In this document: positions 23,356 to 32,795 of the stretch, piece by piece
How the letters are laid out: each line of letters opens with the position of its first letter
Position numbering within the stretch: position 1 is the first letter of the stretch
NCBI GenBank assembly: GCA_965115825.1
Contig: OZ220464.1
Coordinates: 1,240,001-1,304,000, forward strand
Origin: Bin87 sp965115825
GTDB taxonomy: Bacteria; Chloroflexota; Dehalococcoidia; Lucifugimonadales; UBA3495
Direction of reading: 5' to 3'
Length of the DNA: 64,000 nt
The notes under the pieces: generated by a model
Told to the model about the DNA's origin: nothing
The model's database searches: none
The model's input: the letters and a program-made list of their open reading frames with translations, nothing else
Made by a program: the position numbers and the translations under genes

Positions 23356-26016
23356 ATGACCGCCATTGCATTCGAGAAACACACGCTGCCTAACGGGTTG
23401 GACGTCATCCTGCATCAGGATCGTTCAATTCCGGTGGCGGCCGTCAACGTCTGGTATCACGTGGGTTCCAAGGATGAGGAGGTAGGGCGCACGGGGTTTG
23501 CGCATTTGTTTGAGCACATTATGTTTCGGGGCACCAGGCACCACAAGGCGAGTCATTTTGAGCCTTTGCAGAGGATTGGAGCAACGCTGAACGGCTCCAC
23601 CACCGGCGACCGCACCAACTATTGGGAGGACGTGCCGTCCAACTATCTGGAGCTGGCGCTGTGGCTGGAGGCCGACCGCATGGGCTTCCTGCTGGACGCC
23701 CTGGATCAGGAGGGGTTCGACACGGAGCGCGACGTGGTGAAGAACGAAAGGCGTCAGAGCTACGAAAACCGGCCCTACGGAATGGCGCAGTGGCACATCC
23801 AGCAGGCGCTGTTTCCGCTGCCCCATCCCTACCACTGGATGACCATCGGCTCGCAGGAAGATCTGGATGCCGCCAGCCTGGACGACGTGAAGGACTTTTT
23901 CCGCCGCTACTATTCGCCGTCCAACGCCAGCCTGGCCATCGCGGGGGACATTGAAGTTGACGCGGCGTTGGCTCTTGCGGAACGATATTTCGCCGACCTG
24001 CCGCCCGGCCCGGCGGCCCGGCGCATCGGGCGGGCCGATTCGCCTTTGGCCGGCCGGGTTGACCTGGAGATGACCGACCGGGTTACGCTGCCGCGTCTTT
24101 ATTCGGTATGGCTGGCTCCGGCCAACCTGTCGGGGGATGACGCTGCCGGGGACATCCTGCGGGCCATTCTGTCCGATGGGCAGAGCAGCCGGATGTATCG
24201 CGCGCTGGTGTATGAGAAGCAGATTGCGCAATCGGCATCGGTGAGTTACTACGCCGCCGAAATCGCCGGCCAGTTTCGCATGGAGCTGACGCCGGCGGAG
24301 GGTCGCACGCTGGAGGAGGTGGAGGAGGCCGCGGAGGAAGTACTGTCCAGCATCATCGCCGAGCCGCCCACGGATGAGGAGTTTGAGCGGGCCATTAACC
24401 GCATTGAGATGCAGCATTATCGGATGCTGTCACGCGTGGGCGGGTTCGGCGGGCGCGCCGACGCCCTCAACTATTTCAACGTCTTTACCGGGGAGCCCGA
24501 CGGCTTGAATAGAGCTATGGACGACTACCGCAGCGTTACGCGGGAAGACGTGCTGCGCGTGCACCGGCAAATTATGGACGGCGGGCAGGTTCGGATGCGG
24601 GTGTACCCTGAACGCTCTTTGAGCGCCGCCACAACGGGCGTTGACCGCAGCAAGCAGCCGGCCGGCGGGCCGACGCCGGCCTTCACGCCGCCGGTTCCGC
24701 AGCGGCGCCGCCTGAACAACGGCATGGAGGTGATTGTCGCCAACAAGCCGGGGCTGCCGCTGGTGTCCTTTGCCATTATGGCTCACGCGGGGGCCACCGG
24801 CGACCCAACCGAGCTGCCCGGGCTGGCGTCCTTCACGGCGGCGATGATGGATGAAGGCACGTCCGCCCGCAGCAGTCAGGAAATCGCCGCCGCTTTCGAG
24901 CATATCGGGGCGAGGCTGTCCATAACAGCGCGCAAGGAACTGACCCTGCTGACGTCGGAGACGCTCAACCGGCACTGGCAGCACGCGCTGGGTTTGAGCG
25001 CCGACGTGGCCCGCAACGCCAACTTCCCGGAGCACGAGCTGGAACGGGTGCGCCGGGAACGGCTGACCGACCTGCGCCGGGCCAGGGACGATGCCGGTTT
25101 TCTCGCCGACTCCAACTTTGGCGCGCTGGTGTTCGGGCCGGGTTCTCCCTACGCTCATTCCAACCTGGGCAGCGAGGCTGCCGTGGCCGCGGCCCAGCGT
25201 TCCAACCTGGCCGCGCAGCATCGTAGGGACTGGCGGCCTGACCGTCTGTGTCTGCTGGTGGCCGGCGACGTGGCCCTGGATGAAGCGATGGCCGCCGCCG
25301 AAGCGTATTTCGGCGACTGGGCGGCGCCGGCGGAACCGGCGGCCGGCATCAGCCCCGGCGATGGGTCGGACACCGGCGACGGCCCTCGCATCTACCTGAT
25401 TGACAAGCCGGGGGCGGCGCAGTCAGTCATTCGCGCCGGTATGTCGCTGACGGAACGCAGCCATCCCGACTTTATGGCTCTGTCGGCGCTGAACTATGCT
25501 TTCGGCGGACAGTTTTCGGCGCGGCTGAATCAAAACCTGCGGCAGGACAAGGGCTATTCGTATGGGTACAACTCCGGCATATCCTGGTACAACGCGCCGT
25601 CGCTGCTGTCGGCCGGAGGCAGCGTGCAAACGGCAGTGACCAGGGAGGCGGTCAGTGAGACACTGCGGGAGTTTGCCGACATCAGCGGCCAACGGTCTTT
25701 GACCGCCGAGGAACTGGAGGACGCGCGGAACGGGCTGCGGCTGGGCTACCCGGCCGGCTTTGAGCGTCCGGCGCAGCTGCTGGGGCAACTGGTGACCTTG
25801 GCGCAGTTCGGCCTGCCCGACGACTACTTCTGCGCTTTCGAAGAACGACTGTCCGGCGTAACTCTGGATGATACGCACCGCGTCGGCGCGCAATACCTGT
25901 CGCCATCGCGCCTGGCCGTGCTGGTAGCAGGCGACCGGGAGCAGGTGGAAGAGCCGCTGCGGGAGCTGGGGTACGGGCTTACGTTGCTGGATGCGGAAGG
26001 GATGACAATTTGCTAA
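23356..26016 (+). CDS. M16-family zinc metallopeptidase, fused two-half form
   Basis: The 886-residue protein has two M16 halves in one chain. The first half carries the inverted zinc motif HLFEH in TGFAHLFEHIMFRGT (about 49-63) and the downstream Glu in ERDVVKNERRQ, so it is the active half. RLYSVWLAPANLSGDD and a glycine-rich closing loop follow. The second half (from about residue 450) repeats the fold (NNGMEVIVANKPGLPLVSF) but has GLASFTAAMMDEGT where HxxEH would be, so it is inactive and structural. Such pitrilysin/insulinase-type pairs degrade peptides in a closed chamber. ATG 23356 follows AAAGGACG. No signal peptide is seen, suggesting a cytoplasmic enzyme. Confidence 0.93.
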   Translation: MTAIAFEKHTLPNGLDVILHQDRSIPVAAVNVWYHVGSKDEEVGRTGFAHLFEHIMFRGTRHHKASHFEPLQRIGATLNGSTTGDRTNYWEDVPSNYLELALWLEADRMGFLLDALDQEGFDTERDVVKNERRQSYENRPYGMAQWHIQQALFPLPHPYHWMTIGSQEDLDAASLDDVKDFFRRYYSPSNASLAIAGDIEVDAALALAERYFADLPPGPAARRIGRADSPLAGRVDLEMTDRVTLPRLYSVWLAPANLSGDDAAGDILRAILSDGQSSRMYRALVYEKQIAQSASVSYYAAEIAGQFRMELTPAEGRTLEEVEEAAEEVLSSIIAEPPTDEEFERAINRIEMQHYRMLSRVGGFGGRADALNYFNVFTGEPDGLNRAMDDYRSVTREDVLRVHRQIMDGGQVRMRVYPERSLSAATTGVDRSKQPAGGPTPAFTPPVPQRRRLNNGMEVIVANKPGLPLVSFAIMAHAGATGDPTELPGLASFTAAMMDEGTSARSSQEIAAAFEHIGARLSITARKELTLLTSETLNRHWQHALGLSADVARNANFPEHELERVRRERLTDLRRARDDAGFLADSNFGALVFGPGSPYAHSNLGSEAAVAAAQRSNLAAQHRRDWRPDRLCLLVAGDVALDEAMAAAEAYFGDWAAPAEPAAGISPGDGSDTGDGPRIYLIDKPGAAQSVIRAGMSLTERSHPDFMALSALNYAFGGQFSARLNQNLRQDKGYSYGYNSGISWYNAPSLLSAGGSVQTAVTREAVSETLREFADISGQRSLTAEELEDARNGLRLGYPAGFERPAQLLGQLVTLAQFGLPDDYFCAFEERLSGVTLDDTHRVGAQYLSPSRLAVLVAGDREQVEEPLRELGYGLTLLDAEGMTIC

Positions 26017-26019
26017 AAT
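26011..26019 (+). promoter_or_regulatory. Extended -10 promoter (TGCTAAAAT) of the GHKL ATPase gene
   Basis: TGC plus TAAAAT overlaps the stop of the peptidase gene and lies 34 bases before ATG 26054. It suggests the ATPase gene is expressed on its own. Confidence 0.5.
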
Positions 26020-26053
26020 CTCCACAAGCGCCACGACAGCATTGGAGCCACAA

Positions 26054-28492
26054 ATGGATACAAAAACGTTGTGCAGCAAGCTACTCTATGCCGACAGCGA
26101 AGAGGTAGTAGTGAAAACCTTGCAGGAAGCCGGCTACTGGGATGCCCCAATTGCTTGGCGTCCTTACGGCGATTTGGAGAATAACTACGGCACCATAGGC
26201 AACCAACAGAGCGAGGCAGTGGCCGCACTGGTTGAAAAGGCCGTTAATGCGATTGACGCGCGCCTAATGAACAAATGCTTGATTGAGGGAGAAGATCCGG
26301 AATCGCCGCAAGCGCCTCAATCCATACGGGAGGCAGTGCATCGCTATTTTGGGGACGGGGGTAGGTTCGACCCCGACCGCAGTGGCCGCTTGTCCAGTTG
26401 GTCCAACGGCAAGCTGAACTCGGAAGGCGACTTTATAACGATAACCGCCACTGGTGCCCGTCCCGAAAGGCGCGGCCGCCGCCGCAACACTCACCCGTCA
26501 CTAACTATTGCCGACTACGGCGAGGGACAGACGCCGGATAACTTCCCTAACACCTTCCTATCGTTGCATCGCAACAATAAGATACGAACCCGGTTTGTGC
26601 AAGGCAAATTCAATATGGGAGCAACTGGAGCTCTGCCATATTGCAGTGAGAGGTACAATTTTCAGTTGATTATCTCGCGGCGTAACCCGGCATTAATAAA
26701 CAACCATTCGTCGGCCAGGGGCCGGGAATGGGGCTTCACCATCGTGCGACGCATTGAGCCGTCCAACGATTCTCGCAGCTCGGTATTCCAATATTTGGCA
26801 CCAGTGTGCTCTAACGATTCAGAATACGGGGAAGTACTATCGTTTCCCGCCGAAAGGTTCCCCGTTTTTCCCGACCGACAAGGCTCATACAATCGGTACT
26901 CAGAATATGGTTCACTGGTCAAATTGTACGAATACCGTTGGCAAGGAACCAGCTCCAGCATCATCATGCCAAGCGACGGAAGTGGATTAATTCGTCGCAT
27001 AGAAATCGCTCTCGCCGAGCCGGCTTTGCCAATTAAACTGTACGAATGCCGGGGATACAGCTCCAACGAGAATTACCGCATTGCCCGCGGCATACTTACC
27101 GATCTCGAACGGAACCCTGGTGATTTGGAAAAGGACTTTCCCCAAAGCGCCGACCTCGGCATCCGCAGCCACCAAGTGCAGGTTCGCGTTTTTGCCTTCA
27201 AACCGGGCGCATACCAGAGCCACCGCACCGCTCGCCATGGTGTTCTGTTTCTCTATAATGGGCAATTGCATGCCGCTTACCCGACACGTTTTTTCAGTCG
27301 CCAAAGTGTCCGCAAGAGCTATCTTGCCAACGACTTGCTGGTGACGGTCGATTGCAGCAGCATTGGGCGTCGTGATTTTGAAGAGTTGTTCATGAATAGC
27401 CGCGATCGTTTGCGGGCGGATTCTCAGCTATCCACTGACATAGAAAGAAAGCTTGAGGAATTTCTACTTGACAGCGAAACCCTGCGCCTCCTGGAAAAGC
27501 AACGCCGTGACGCTGCTATTGCCAGCAAGTACGACGATGATAGTCTCCGCGAGGATTTGTTGAAAGAAATTCTCGCCAATAATCCGGAAATATCAAAGTA
27601 CTTGCTGGAAGGTACAACAGTTGTGCGAACTGGACGTGGGCCTCGCCCCGATCAGAACGGAGAGTTTGTAGGCAAGCAGTTTCCAACCTACTTCAAACCG
27701 AAGCGACTGGAGTGGGGAGTCGGCGTAGGTCGAACTGTCGCGCTGGAGTTTGAAACTGATGCTGAAAATAACTACTTCGACCGCAGTATCTCCCCCGGTA
27801 GTTGGTCAATCGTGGACGACAGCGGCAATGCTTGGACTAATTACTGGGATCGTACAGGTCCAACTAACGGCACTGCTCGCTTTCGTTGGGACACGGGTGT
27901 TTTGCCGCCTTCGCTCATAAAACCGGGCGATAGATTCAATTTTACTGTTGCAGTTGCTGACGAATCTCGCATCGACCAACTAGAAAGTGCGGTCAGAGTT
28001 AGCATCATTGAACCCATGACCGGTGGCGGCGGCGGTCCTCACAAAAACCGAGGTGGCGCTGAAAGCGTCACGTCGCCTAATATCTACGAAGTGTACGAAC
28101 ACGAATGGGAATCTCATTCATTGGGGCCATTCTCTGAGAAAACGGCTGTCCGTATCGCCGTCGATTCGTCGAATATAGACACTGGAGAATCTTGGGATTT
28201 TTATGTCAATGCGGATAACGAGTATATCCATCATCATAGCCGACGAAAAAACCAGCCCCTTGATGCGACACGTAGGACTTTCTCCACTGCGGTAGTCTTC
28301 CTGGCACTAGCAGTAATTCGAGGCGAATTAGAAGCTAATACCAGCAATGCAGGCAGTAACGATCAAGCGGCCGAGTCTCCCATCGAGGACATTCCGCTCA
28401 TTGTTGACCGCATCACGCGATACATAGCTCCGGTTCTTTTACCAGTGATTGATTCTATCGGATCAGATAATAGCGGTGATCCCTCCAGCTAA
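26054..28492 (+). CDS. Large GHKL (Hsp90/MutL-type) ATPase of unknown function
   Basis: The 812-residue protein starts with a GHKL ATP-binding domain. The N box is ALVEKAVNAIDARLM (E61, N65, D68), the G1 box is LTIADYGEGQTPDN (D154-x-G-x-G) and the G2 loop is GKFNMGATGALPYC. A second structural part follows to about residue 480. A charged helical region (KLEEFLLDSETLRLLEKQRR) leads to a beta-rich C-terminal half of unknown fold (about 520-760). No kinase His, MutL or gyrase parts are present. GC is visibly lower than in neighbouring metabolic genes, suggesting horizontal gain. Large stand-alone GHKL ATPases occur in defence contexts, but a role here is only inferred. Confidence 0.8.
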   Translation: MDTKTLCSKLLYADSEEVVVKTLQEAGYWDAPIAWRPYGDLENNYGTIGNQQSEAVAALVEKAVNAIDARLMNKCLIEGEDPESPQAPQSIREAVHRYFGDGGRFDPDRSGRLSSWSNGKLNSEGDFITITATGARPERRGRRRNTHPSLTIADYGEGQTPDNFPNTFLSLHRNNKIRTRFVQGKFNMGATGALPYCSERYNFQLIISRRNPALINNHSSARGREWGFTIVRRIEPSNDSRSSVFQYLAPVCSNDSEYGEVLSFPAERFPVFPDRQGSYNRYSEYGSLVKLYEYRWQGTSSSIIMPSDGSGLIRRIEIALAEPALPIKLYECRGYSSNENYRIARGILTDLERNPGDLEKDFPQSADLGIRSHQVQVRVFAFKPGAYQSHRTARHGVLFLYNGQLHAAYPTRFFSRQSVRKSYLANDLLVTVDCSSIGRRDFEELFMNSRDRLRADSQLSTDIERKLEEFLLDSETLRLLEKQRRDAAIASKYDDDSLREDLLKEILANNPEISKYLLEGTTVVRTGRGPRPDQNGEFVGKQFPTYFKPKRLEWGVGVGRTVALEFETDAENNYFDRSISPGSWSIVDDSGNAWTNYWDRTGPTNGTARFRWDTGVLPPSLIKPGDRFNFTVAVADESRIDQLESAVRVSIIEPMTGGGGGPHKNRGGAESVTSPNIYEVYEHEWESHSLGPFSEKTAVRIAVDSSNIDTGESWDFYVNADNEYIHHHSRRKNQPLDATRRTFSTAVVFLALAVIRGELEANTSNAGSNDQAAESPIEDIPLIVDRITRYIAPVLLPVIDSIGSDNSGDPSS

Positions 28493-29232
28493 TCACTAAT
28501 GCAGTGTTCAAGCGCGCTCCGCTGCGCGGCGAATAGTTGCTCGGTTCCCGGCGCGGCTAGCGCTATTGCTTCGGCCACCTGTTGGCGTGGAAACGGGGCG
28601 CCCTCGGCGGTGGCCTGGATTTCCACCAGGCGGCCGGTGTCCGTCAGCACGATGTTGAAGTCGGCGACGGCGGCGGAGTCCTCGGCATAGTTCAAGTCCA
28701 GCAGCAGGTTGCCGTCCAGCAGGCCGACGCTGACGGCGGCTACGGCACAGCGCAGGGGAACGCGCTCCAGCTTGCCGTCAGCTACCAGCCCCTGCAACGC
28801 CTGACGGAGGGCCACGTATGCGCCGGTGATGGCGGCGGCGCGCGTCCCGCCATCGGCTCGCAGCACGTCGCAGTCCAGGTAAATGGCGCGCTCGCCCAGG
28901 GCCGGCAGGTCGGTGGCGGCGCGGAGTGAACGCCCGATGAGTCGCTGGATTTCCTGGGAACGGCTGGCGATGCGCCCGGCGTCCCGGTCTCTGGGGCGGC
29001 GGGATGACGTGGCCCGGGGCAGCATATCGTACTCGGCGGTGACCCAGCCCGTCCCGCGTCCGCGCATCCAGCGGGGCGTCTGTTCTTCCACCGAGGCCGC
29101 GCAAAGCACTGCGGTATCGCCCATCTCAATCATCGCTGAACCTTCCGCATGGGGCTGGCAGCCGGGCGTGATGCGTACCGGGCGCAGTTGGTTGGCCCGG
29201 CGTCCGTCGGGGCGCAGGAATTCGTCGGTCAT
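28489..29232 (-). CDS. rph: Ribonuclease PH
   Basis: This is 247 residues, the normal RNase PH length. It starts MTDEFLRPDGRRANQLRPV and has AMIEMGDTAVLCAASVEE, GWVTAEYDMLPRAT, RIASRSQEIQRLIGRSLRA, IYLDCDVLRADGGTRAAAIT and LLLDLNYAEDSAAVADFNIV. These are the conserved phosphorolytic exoribonuclease segments, including the acidic active-site residues. RNase PH trims tRNA 3' ends with phosphate. It converges on the ATPase gene with a four-base overlap. Its ribosome site (GAAAGGA) lies within a short direct repeat. Confidence 0.95.
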   Translation of the reverse strand: MTDEFLRPDGRRANQLRPVRITPGCQPHAEGSAMIEMGDTAVLCAASVEEQTPRWMRGRGTGWVTAEYDMLPRATSSRRPRDRDAGRIASRSQEIQRLIGRSLRAATDLPALGERAIYLDCDVLRADGGTRAAAITGAYVALRQALQGLVADGKLERVPLRCAVAAVSVGLLDGNLLLDLNYAEDSAAVADFNIVLTDTGRLVEIQATAEGAPFPRQQVAEAIALAAPGTEQLFAAQRSALEHCISD

Positions 29233-29275
29233 ATCGTAGCCATCCTTTCGTAGTTATCTTTATCGTAGCCATCCT
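29232..29275. repeat. 15-base direct repeat in the rph leader
   Basis: TATCGTAGCCATCCT occurs at 29232-29246 and again at 29261-29275. The first copy touches the rph start codon and contains its ribosome-site region. The second copy lies in the leader, so a small duplication of the translation start is likely. Confidence 0.8.
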
Positions 29276-29305
29276 CGCTGGCGTCGCATACAGTGTAACC
29301 TACGT

Positions 29306-29334
29306 TTGACACCGCCGCCGGCCCGCCGGATAAT
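29306..29334 (+). promoter_or_regulatory. Sigma-70 promoter of pncB
   Basis: A perfect -35 TTGACA (29306-29311), a 17-base GC-only spacer and a -10 GATAAT (29329-29334) predict a start near 29341, about 63 bases before ATG 29404. Confidence 0.75.
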
Positions 29335-29403
29335 GCCGACATCCCGGACGGGGAGCGCTTGGCGTTGGATGAGCCTTGTCGTCGCCGGCCGCGACCGATT
29401 GCT

Positions 29404-30837
29404 ATGGCCAGTCTGAACCCACAACCTTACCTCCCGGCGCCCGCCGGCGACATCGGCCTGCTCACCGATTTTTACGAGCTGACCATGGCGCAGTCCTACT
29501 TTGCCGAGGGCATGGATGGCGAAGCGACGTTCAGCCTCTACGTGCGGGAATACCCGCCCCAACGGGGTTACCTGGTGGCCGCCGGCATTGACGACGCTCT
29601 GGACTGTTTGGCTGCCCTGTCATTTAACGACGCCAGCGTGGACTATCTGCGCTCGACGGGCGCGTTCGCTGATGACTTTCTGGACTATCTTCGTGGTTTT
29701 CGCTTCGCCGGCAGCGTGCGCGCCATGGCCGAGGGCAGTCTGTTTTTCACCGACGAGCCCGTGCTGGAAGTTACCGGCCCCATTATTGCGGCGCAGCTGG
29801 CCGAGACCATCGTCATCAATCAGATTCAGTACCAAACCTTGCTGGCCACCAAGTCGGCTCGCTGCGTAACGGCGGCGGAGGGCCGGCCGCTTGCCGATTT
29901 TGCGTCCCGGCGCACCCACGGCTCCGAGGCGGCTCTGCGGATGGCGCGGGCCTCTTTCATCGCCGGGTTCAGCGCCACCAGCAACGTGCTGGCCGCCCGA
30001 CGCTACGGCATACCGCCCACGGGAACAATGGCCCATTCCTACATCACGAGCTTTGCCGACGAAGCGGCCGCCTTTCGCGCTTACGCCCGCCGGTTCCCAG
30101 ACCGCAGCATCCTGCTGCTGGACACCTACGATACCGTCAACGCAGCCCACATCGCGGCGCAGGTCGGCAAAGAGATGGCGGACGACGGCCATCGCCTCAC
30201 CGGCGTGCGACTGGACTCCGGCGACTTTGACGCGCTGAGCCGGCAGGTGCGCCGCATCCTGGACGATGCCGGGCTGGACTATGTGCGCATCGTCGCCAGC
30301 GGCGGCCTGGACGAGTATGAGCTGGAGCGGCTGGCGCAATCCGGCGCGCCCATTGATATGTTCGGCGTGGGGACGCGGGTAGGGGTGTCTGCCGATGCGC
30401 CCTGGTGCGACATGGTCTATAAGATGGTGTGCTGCGACGGGCGGCCGGTAATGAAGCTCAGCGCAGGCAAGGCGTCTCTGCCCGGCGGCAAGCAGGTGTT
30501 CCGCCAATGCGACACCGACAGCAGGATGGCCGGCGACGTCATCTCGCTGGAGGATGAGATCCTAGAGCATGGCGAGCCTCTGCTGGCGTTGGCCATGTCC
30601 GACGGGCGGCGGACGAATCCGCCGAGTCCCATAGACGATGCCCGGCAGCGCGTCGCTGATGGACTGGCCGCGCTGCCCGCTCAGTACAAAAAGCTGCGGG
30701 AGCCGGCGCGCTATCCGGTATCTCTGAGCCACGGAGCGGCGCGGCTGGAACGGCAGACCCGCCGCGCCATATCCGCCGTACCATTCCCGTACCCTCCCAC
30801 GCACCATTACGGGGAACATAATCCCGAAGGAGCATAG
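29404..30837 (+). CDS. pncB: Nicotinate phosphoribosyltransferase
   Basis: The 477-residue protein starts MASLNPQPYLPAPAGDIGLL and continues TDFYELTMAQSYF, the family signature. FASRRTHGSEAALRMARASF carries the conserved substrate region, with HSYITSFADEAAAFRAY, ILLLDTYDTV and VRLDSGDFDAL following. These are the segments that bind phosphoribosyl pyrophosphate and nicotinate. The enzyme recycles nicotinate to nicotinate mononucleotide for NAD synthesis. ATG 29404 is used because an upstream in-frame start at 29359 adds a non-conserved Arg-rich stretch. The fused ETF gene follows six bases later and is probably co-transcribed. Confidence 0.94.
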   Translation: MASLNPQPYLPAPAGDIGLLTDFYELTMAQSYFAEGMDGEATFSLYVREYPPQRGYLVAAGIDDALDCLAALSFNDASVDYLRSTGAFADDFLDYLRGFRFAGSVRAMAEGSLFFTDEPVLEVTGPIIAAQLAETIVINQIQYQTLLATKSARCVTAAEGRPLADFASRRTHGSEAALRMARASFIAGFSATSNVLAARRYGIPPTGTMAHSYITSFADEAAAFRAYARRFPDRSILLLDTYDTVNAAHIAAQVGKEMADDGHRLTGVRLDSGDFDALSRQVRRILDDAGLDYVRIVASGGLDEYELERLAQSGAPIDMFGVGTRVGVSADAPWCDMVYKMVCCDGRPVMKLSAGKASLPGGKQVFRQCDTDSRMAGDVISLEDEILEHGEPLLALAMSDGRRTNPPSPIDDARQRVADGLAALPAQYKKLREPARYPVSLSHGAARLERQTRRAISAVPFPYPPTHHYGEHNPEGA

Positions 30838-30842
30838 TACTA

Positions 30843-32720
30843 ATGAAAATAGCTGTCTGCGTCAAATATGTTCCCGTGGTTTCCCGAATACAGTTCGACT
30901 ATGAAAACAAGGTTATCCGGCGGGAAGGCGTACCTTCGGAAATCAACCCCTTTGACCTGCTGGGCATCAATATGGCGGTGGACTTGAAAGACGGCGACGC
31001 CGACAGCGTGGTGGCCCTGTCCATGGGGCCGCCCAACGCTGCCGAGGGACTGACGCAGTGCCGCGCTCTGGGCGCAGACCGGGCCATATTGCTCTCCGAC
31101 CGGGCGCTGGCCGGCAGCGATACCCTCGCTACGGCGCAAGCGCTCTCTCTGGCGTTGCAGCGGGAAGCCCCCGACCTCATCGTGTGCGGACGCAACAGCA
31201 GCGACGCCGAAACCGGGCAGGTGGGGCCGGAAATTGCCGAGCTGATGGGCCTGCCGCACGTCAGCAATGTCCGCAAGCTGGAAGTCAACCGCGCGGCCAA
31301 CCGCATCACGGTGGAGCGGGTAACCGACGAAGGCTACCAGGTGCTGGAATGTCCCTTGCCGGCTGTGGTCTGCGTAACCGAGGGAGCCGGGCAGGAGCGT
31401 TACCCGGGCCGGGATGAGATGACCGCCGCCCAGGAGAAAGCCGTTGAACAACTCACCTGCGCCGACTTGACCGACGATCTGTCTCTCTTCGGCCTGGCGG
31501 GTTCTCCCACCTGGGTTGAAGACATCCGGCTGGTGGAGCCTGACCGTCTGGGCCTGGTAATCCGCGACGAAACGCCGGAAGAGGCCGCCCGACAGATTGC
31601 CGAGCGCCTCGGCGAACGCCTGACCGCGCTGGCCGCCAATGCCGGGCGGAATGTCGGCGACGCGGAACTTCCTAGCTACGCCGGCGGAGACCGGCCCATC
31701 TGGGTGGTGGTCGAGCTGGCCTCTGATGCTGACGGAACCCTGGGCGTGCGGCAGGTTACGCTGGAAATGCTGGGCAAAGCCCGCTCCCTCACGCCCATAA
31801 CTGAGAGCGAGGTCGTGGCTGTCGTCATCAGCGACGCCCTGAGCGATGATGCCGGCAAGGCCGCCATCATGCGCCAACTCGCCGCCGCCGGCGCAGACCG
31901 AGCGCTGACGCTGGACAGCAGCGGGTTGGGGCCGATTTGCGGGCGGGGCGTCGCCAACAGCCTGGCCGACGCCATCGCCGCCAATCCGCCCTACGCTGCG
32001 CTTTTCGCCGCCACCGCCGACGGGCGAGACCTGGCAGCCCGCATCGCCGCCCGCCTGCGTCTCGGGCTTACCGGCGACGCCATTGACCTGGAAATCAACG
32101 ACGCGGGCCAGCTGGTGCAGCTCAAGCCGGCTCTGGGAGGTAACGTTGTCGCGCCCATCTTGTCTAAAACGCTGCCTAATCTGGCAACGCTGCGCCCCGG
32201 CGTACTGACGGCGCCCACGTCCAAAGCCGGCGCTAAAACGATACGGATAGATGCCATCCTTCCAGCAGCTGCATCAGGCGTCGACGCAACGCTAGTCGGA
32301 GAACATTTCTCCGCAGAGCGCGGCGCGCTGGAGCTGACATCAGCGGAGGTAGTGGTCGGCCTTGGCATGGGGGTTGGCGAGGATGGCATAGCGACGGCGC
32401 AGCGGCTGGCGTCCGGCATTGGCGCGTCCATCTGCACTACACGCAACGTGGTTCATTCGGGGTGGCTGCCCCATCACGTTCAGGTGGGCATCAGCGGGCG
32501 GACGATTGCGCCGCAGGTGTATCTGGCGGTAGGCATTCGGGGCGCATTCAACCACACCGTAGGCATCCAGAAAGCCGGCGTGATTCTGGCCATCAACCGC
32601 AACCACCGGGCAGCCATATTCCGCGCCGCCGACTACGGCATCGTGGGCGACTGGCGCGAATATCTGCCGGCGGTAGTGGAGGCTATCAAGCCGGTTTTGG
32701 CCGAGCATGGGCTGGGGTGA
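30843..32720 (+). CDS. Electron transfer flavoprotein, beta and alpha subunits fused in one chain
   Basis: Residues 1 to about 260 are an EtfB/FixA subunit: MKIAVCVKYVPVVSRIQFDY, INPFDLLGINMAVDLK, VVALSMGPPNAAEGL and LIVCGRNSSDAETGQVGPE. From about 280 to 625 follows EtfA/FixB: PIWVVVELASDADGTLG and the C-terminal FAD domain with VVGLGMGVGEDGIATAQRLA, QVGISGRTIAPQVYLAVGIR, NHTVGIQKAGVILAINRNHR and ADYGIVGDWREYLP. Two-subunit ETFs carry electrons from acyl-CoA dehydrogenases to ETF-quinone oxidoreductase. Two such dehydrogenases lie at 36860 and 38127. The fusion without any stop is unusual. The ribosome site AAGGAG precedes ATG 30843. Confidence 0.93.
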   Translation: MKIAVCVKYVPVVSRIQFDYENKVIRREGVPSEINPFDLLGINMAVDLKDGDADSVVALSMGPPNAAEGLTQCRALGADRAILLSDRALAGSDTLATAQALSLALQREAPDLIVCGRNSSDAETGQVGPEIAELMGLPHVSNVRKLEVNRAANRITVERVTDEGYQVLECPLPAVVCVTEGAGQERYPGRDEMTAAQEKAVEQLTCADLTDDLSLFGLAGSPTWVEDIRLVEPDRLGLVIRDETPEEAARQIAERLGERLTALAANAGRNVGDAELPSYAGGDRPIWVVVELASDADGTLGVRQVTLEMLGKARSLTPITESEVVAVVISDALSDDAGKAAIMRQLAAAGADRALTLDSSGLGPICGRGVANSLADAIAANPPYAALFAATADGRDLAARIAARLRLGLTGDAIDLEINDAGQLVQLKPALGGNVVAPILSKTLPNLATLRPGVLTAPTSKAGAKTIRIDAILPAAASGVDATLVGEHFSAERGALELTSAEVVVGLGMGVGEDGIATAQRLASGIGASICTTRNVVHSGWLPHHVQVGISGRTIAPQVYLAVGIRGAFNHTVGIQKAGVILAINRNHRAAIFRAADYGIVGDWREYLPAVVEAIKPVLAEHGLG

Positions 32721-32722
32721 GG

Positions 32723-32752
32723 TTGCGTAGACGCCTGTAAAGACGCTACAAT
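32723..32752 (+). promoter_or_regulatory. Probable promoter of the MrfA-like helicase gene
   Basis: TTGCGT (32723-32728), 18 bases, then TACAAT (32747-32752), 44 bases before ATG 32796. A GGGAGG ribosome site follows. Confidence 0.45.
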
Positions 32753-32795
32753 GGCGAGAAGATGAGCAGCAATACGAAAAGGGAGGAAAACGGCG

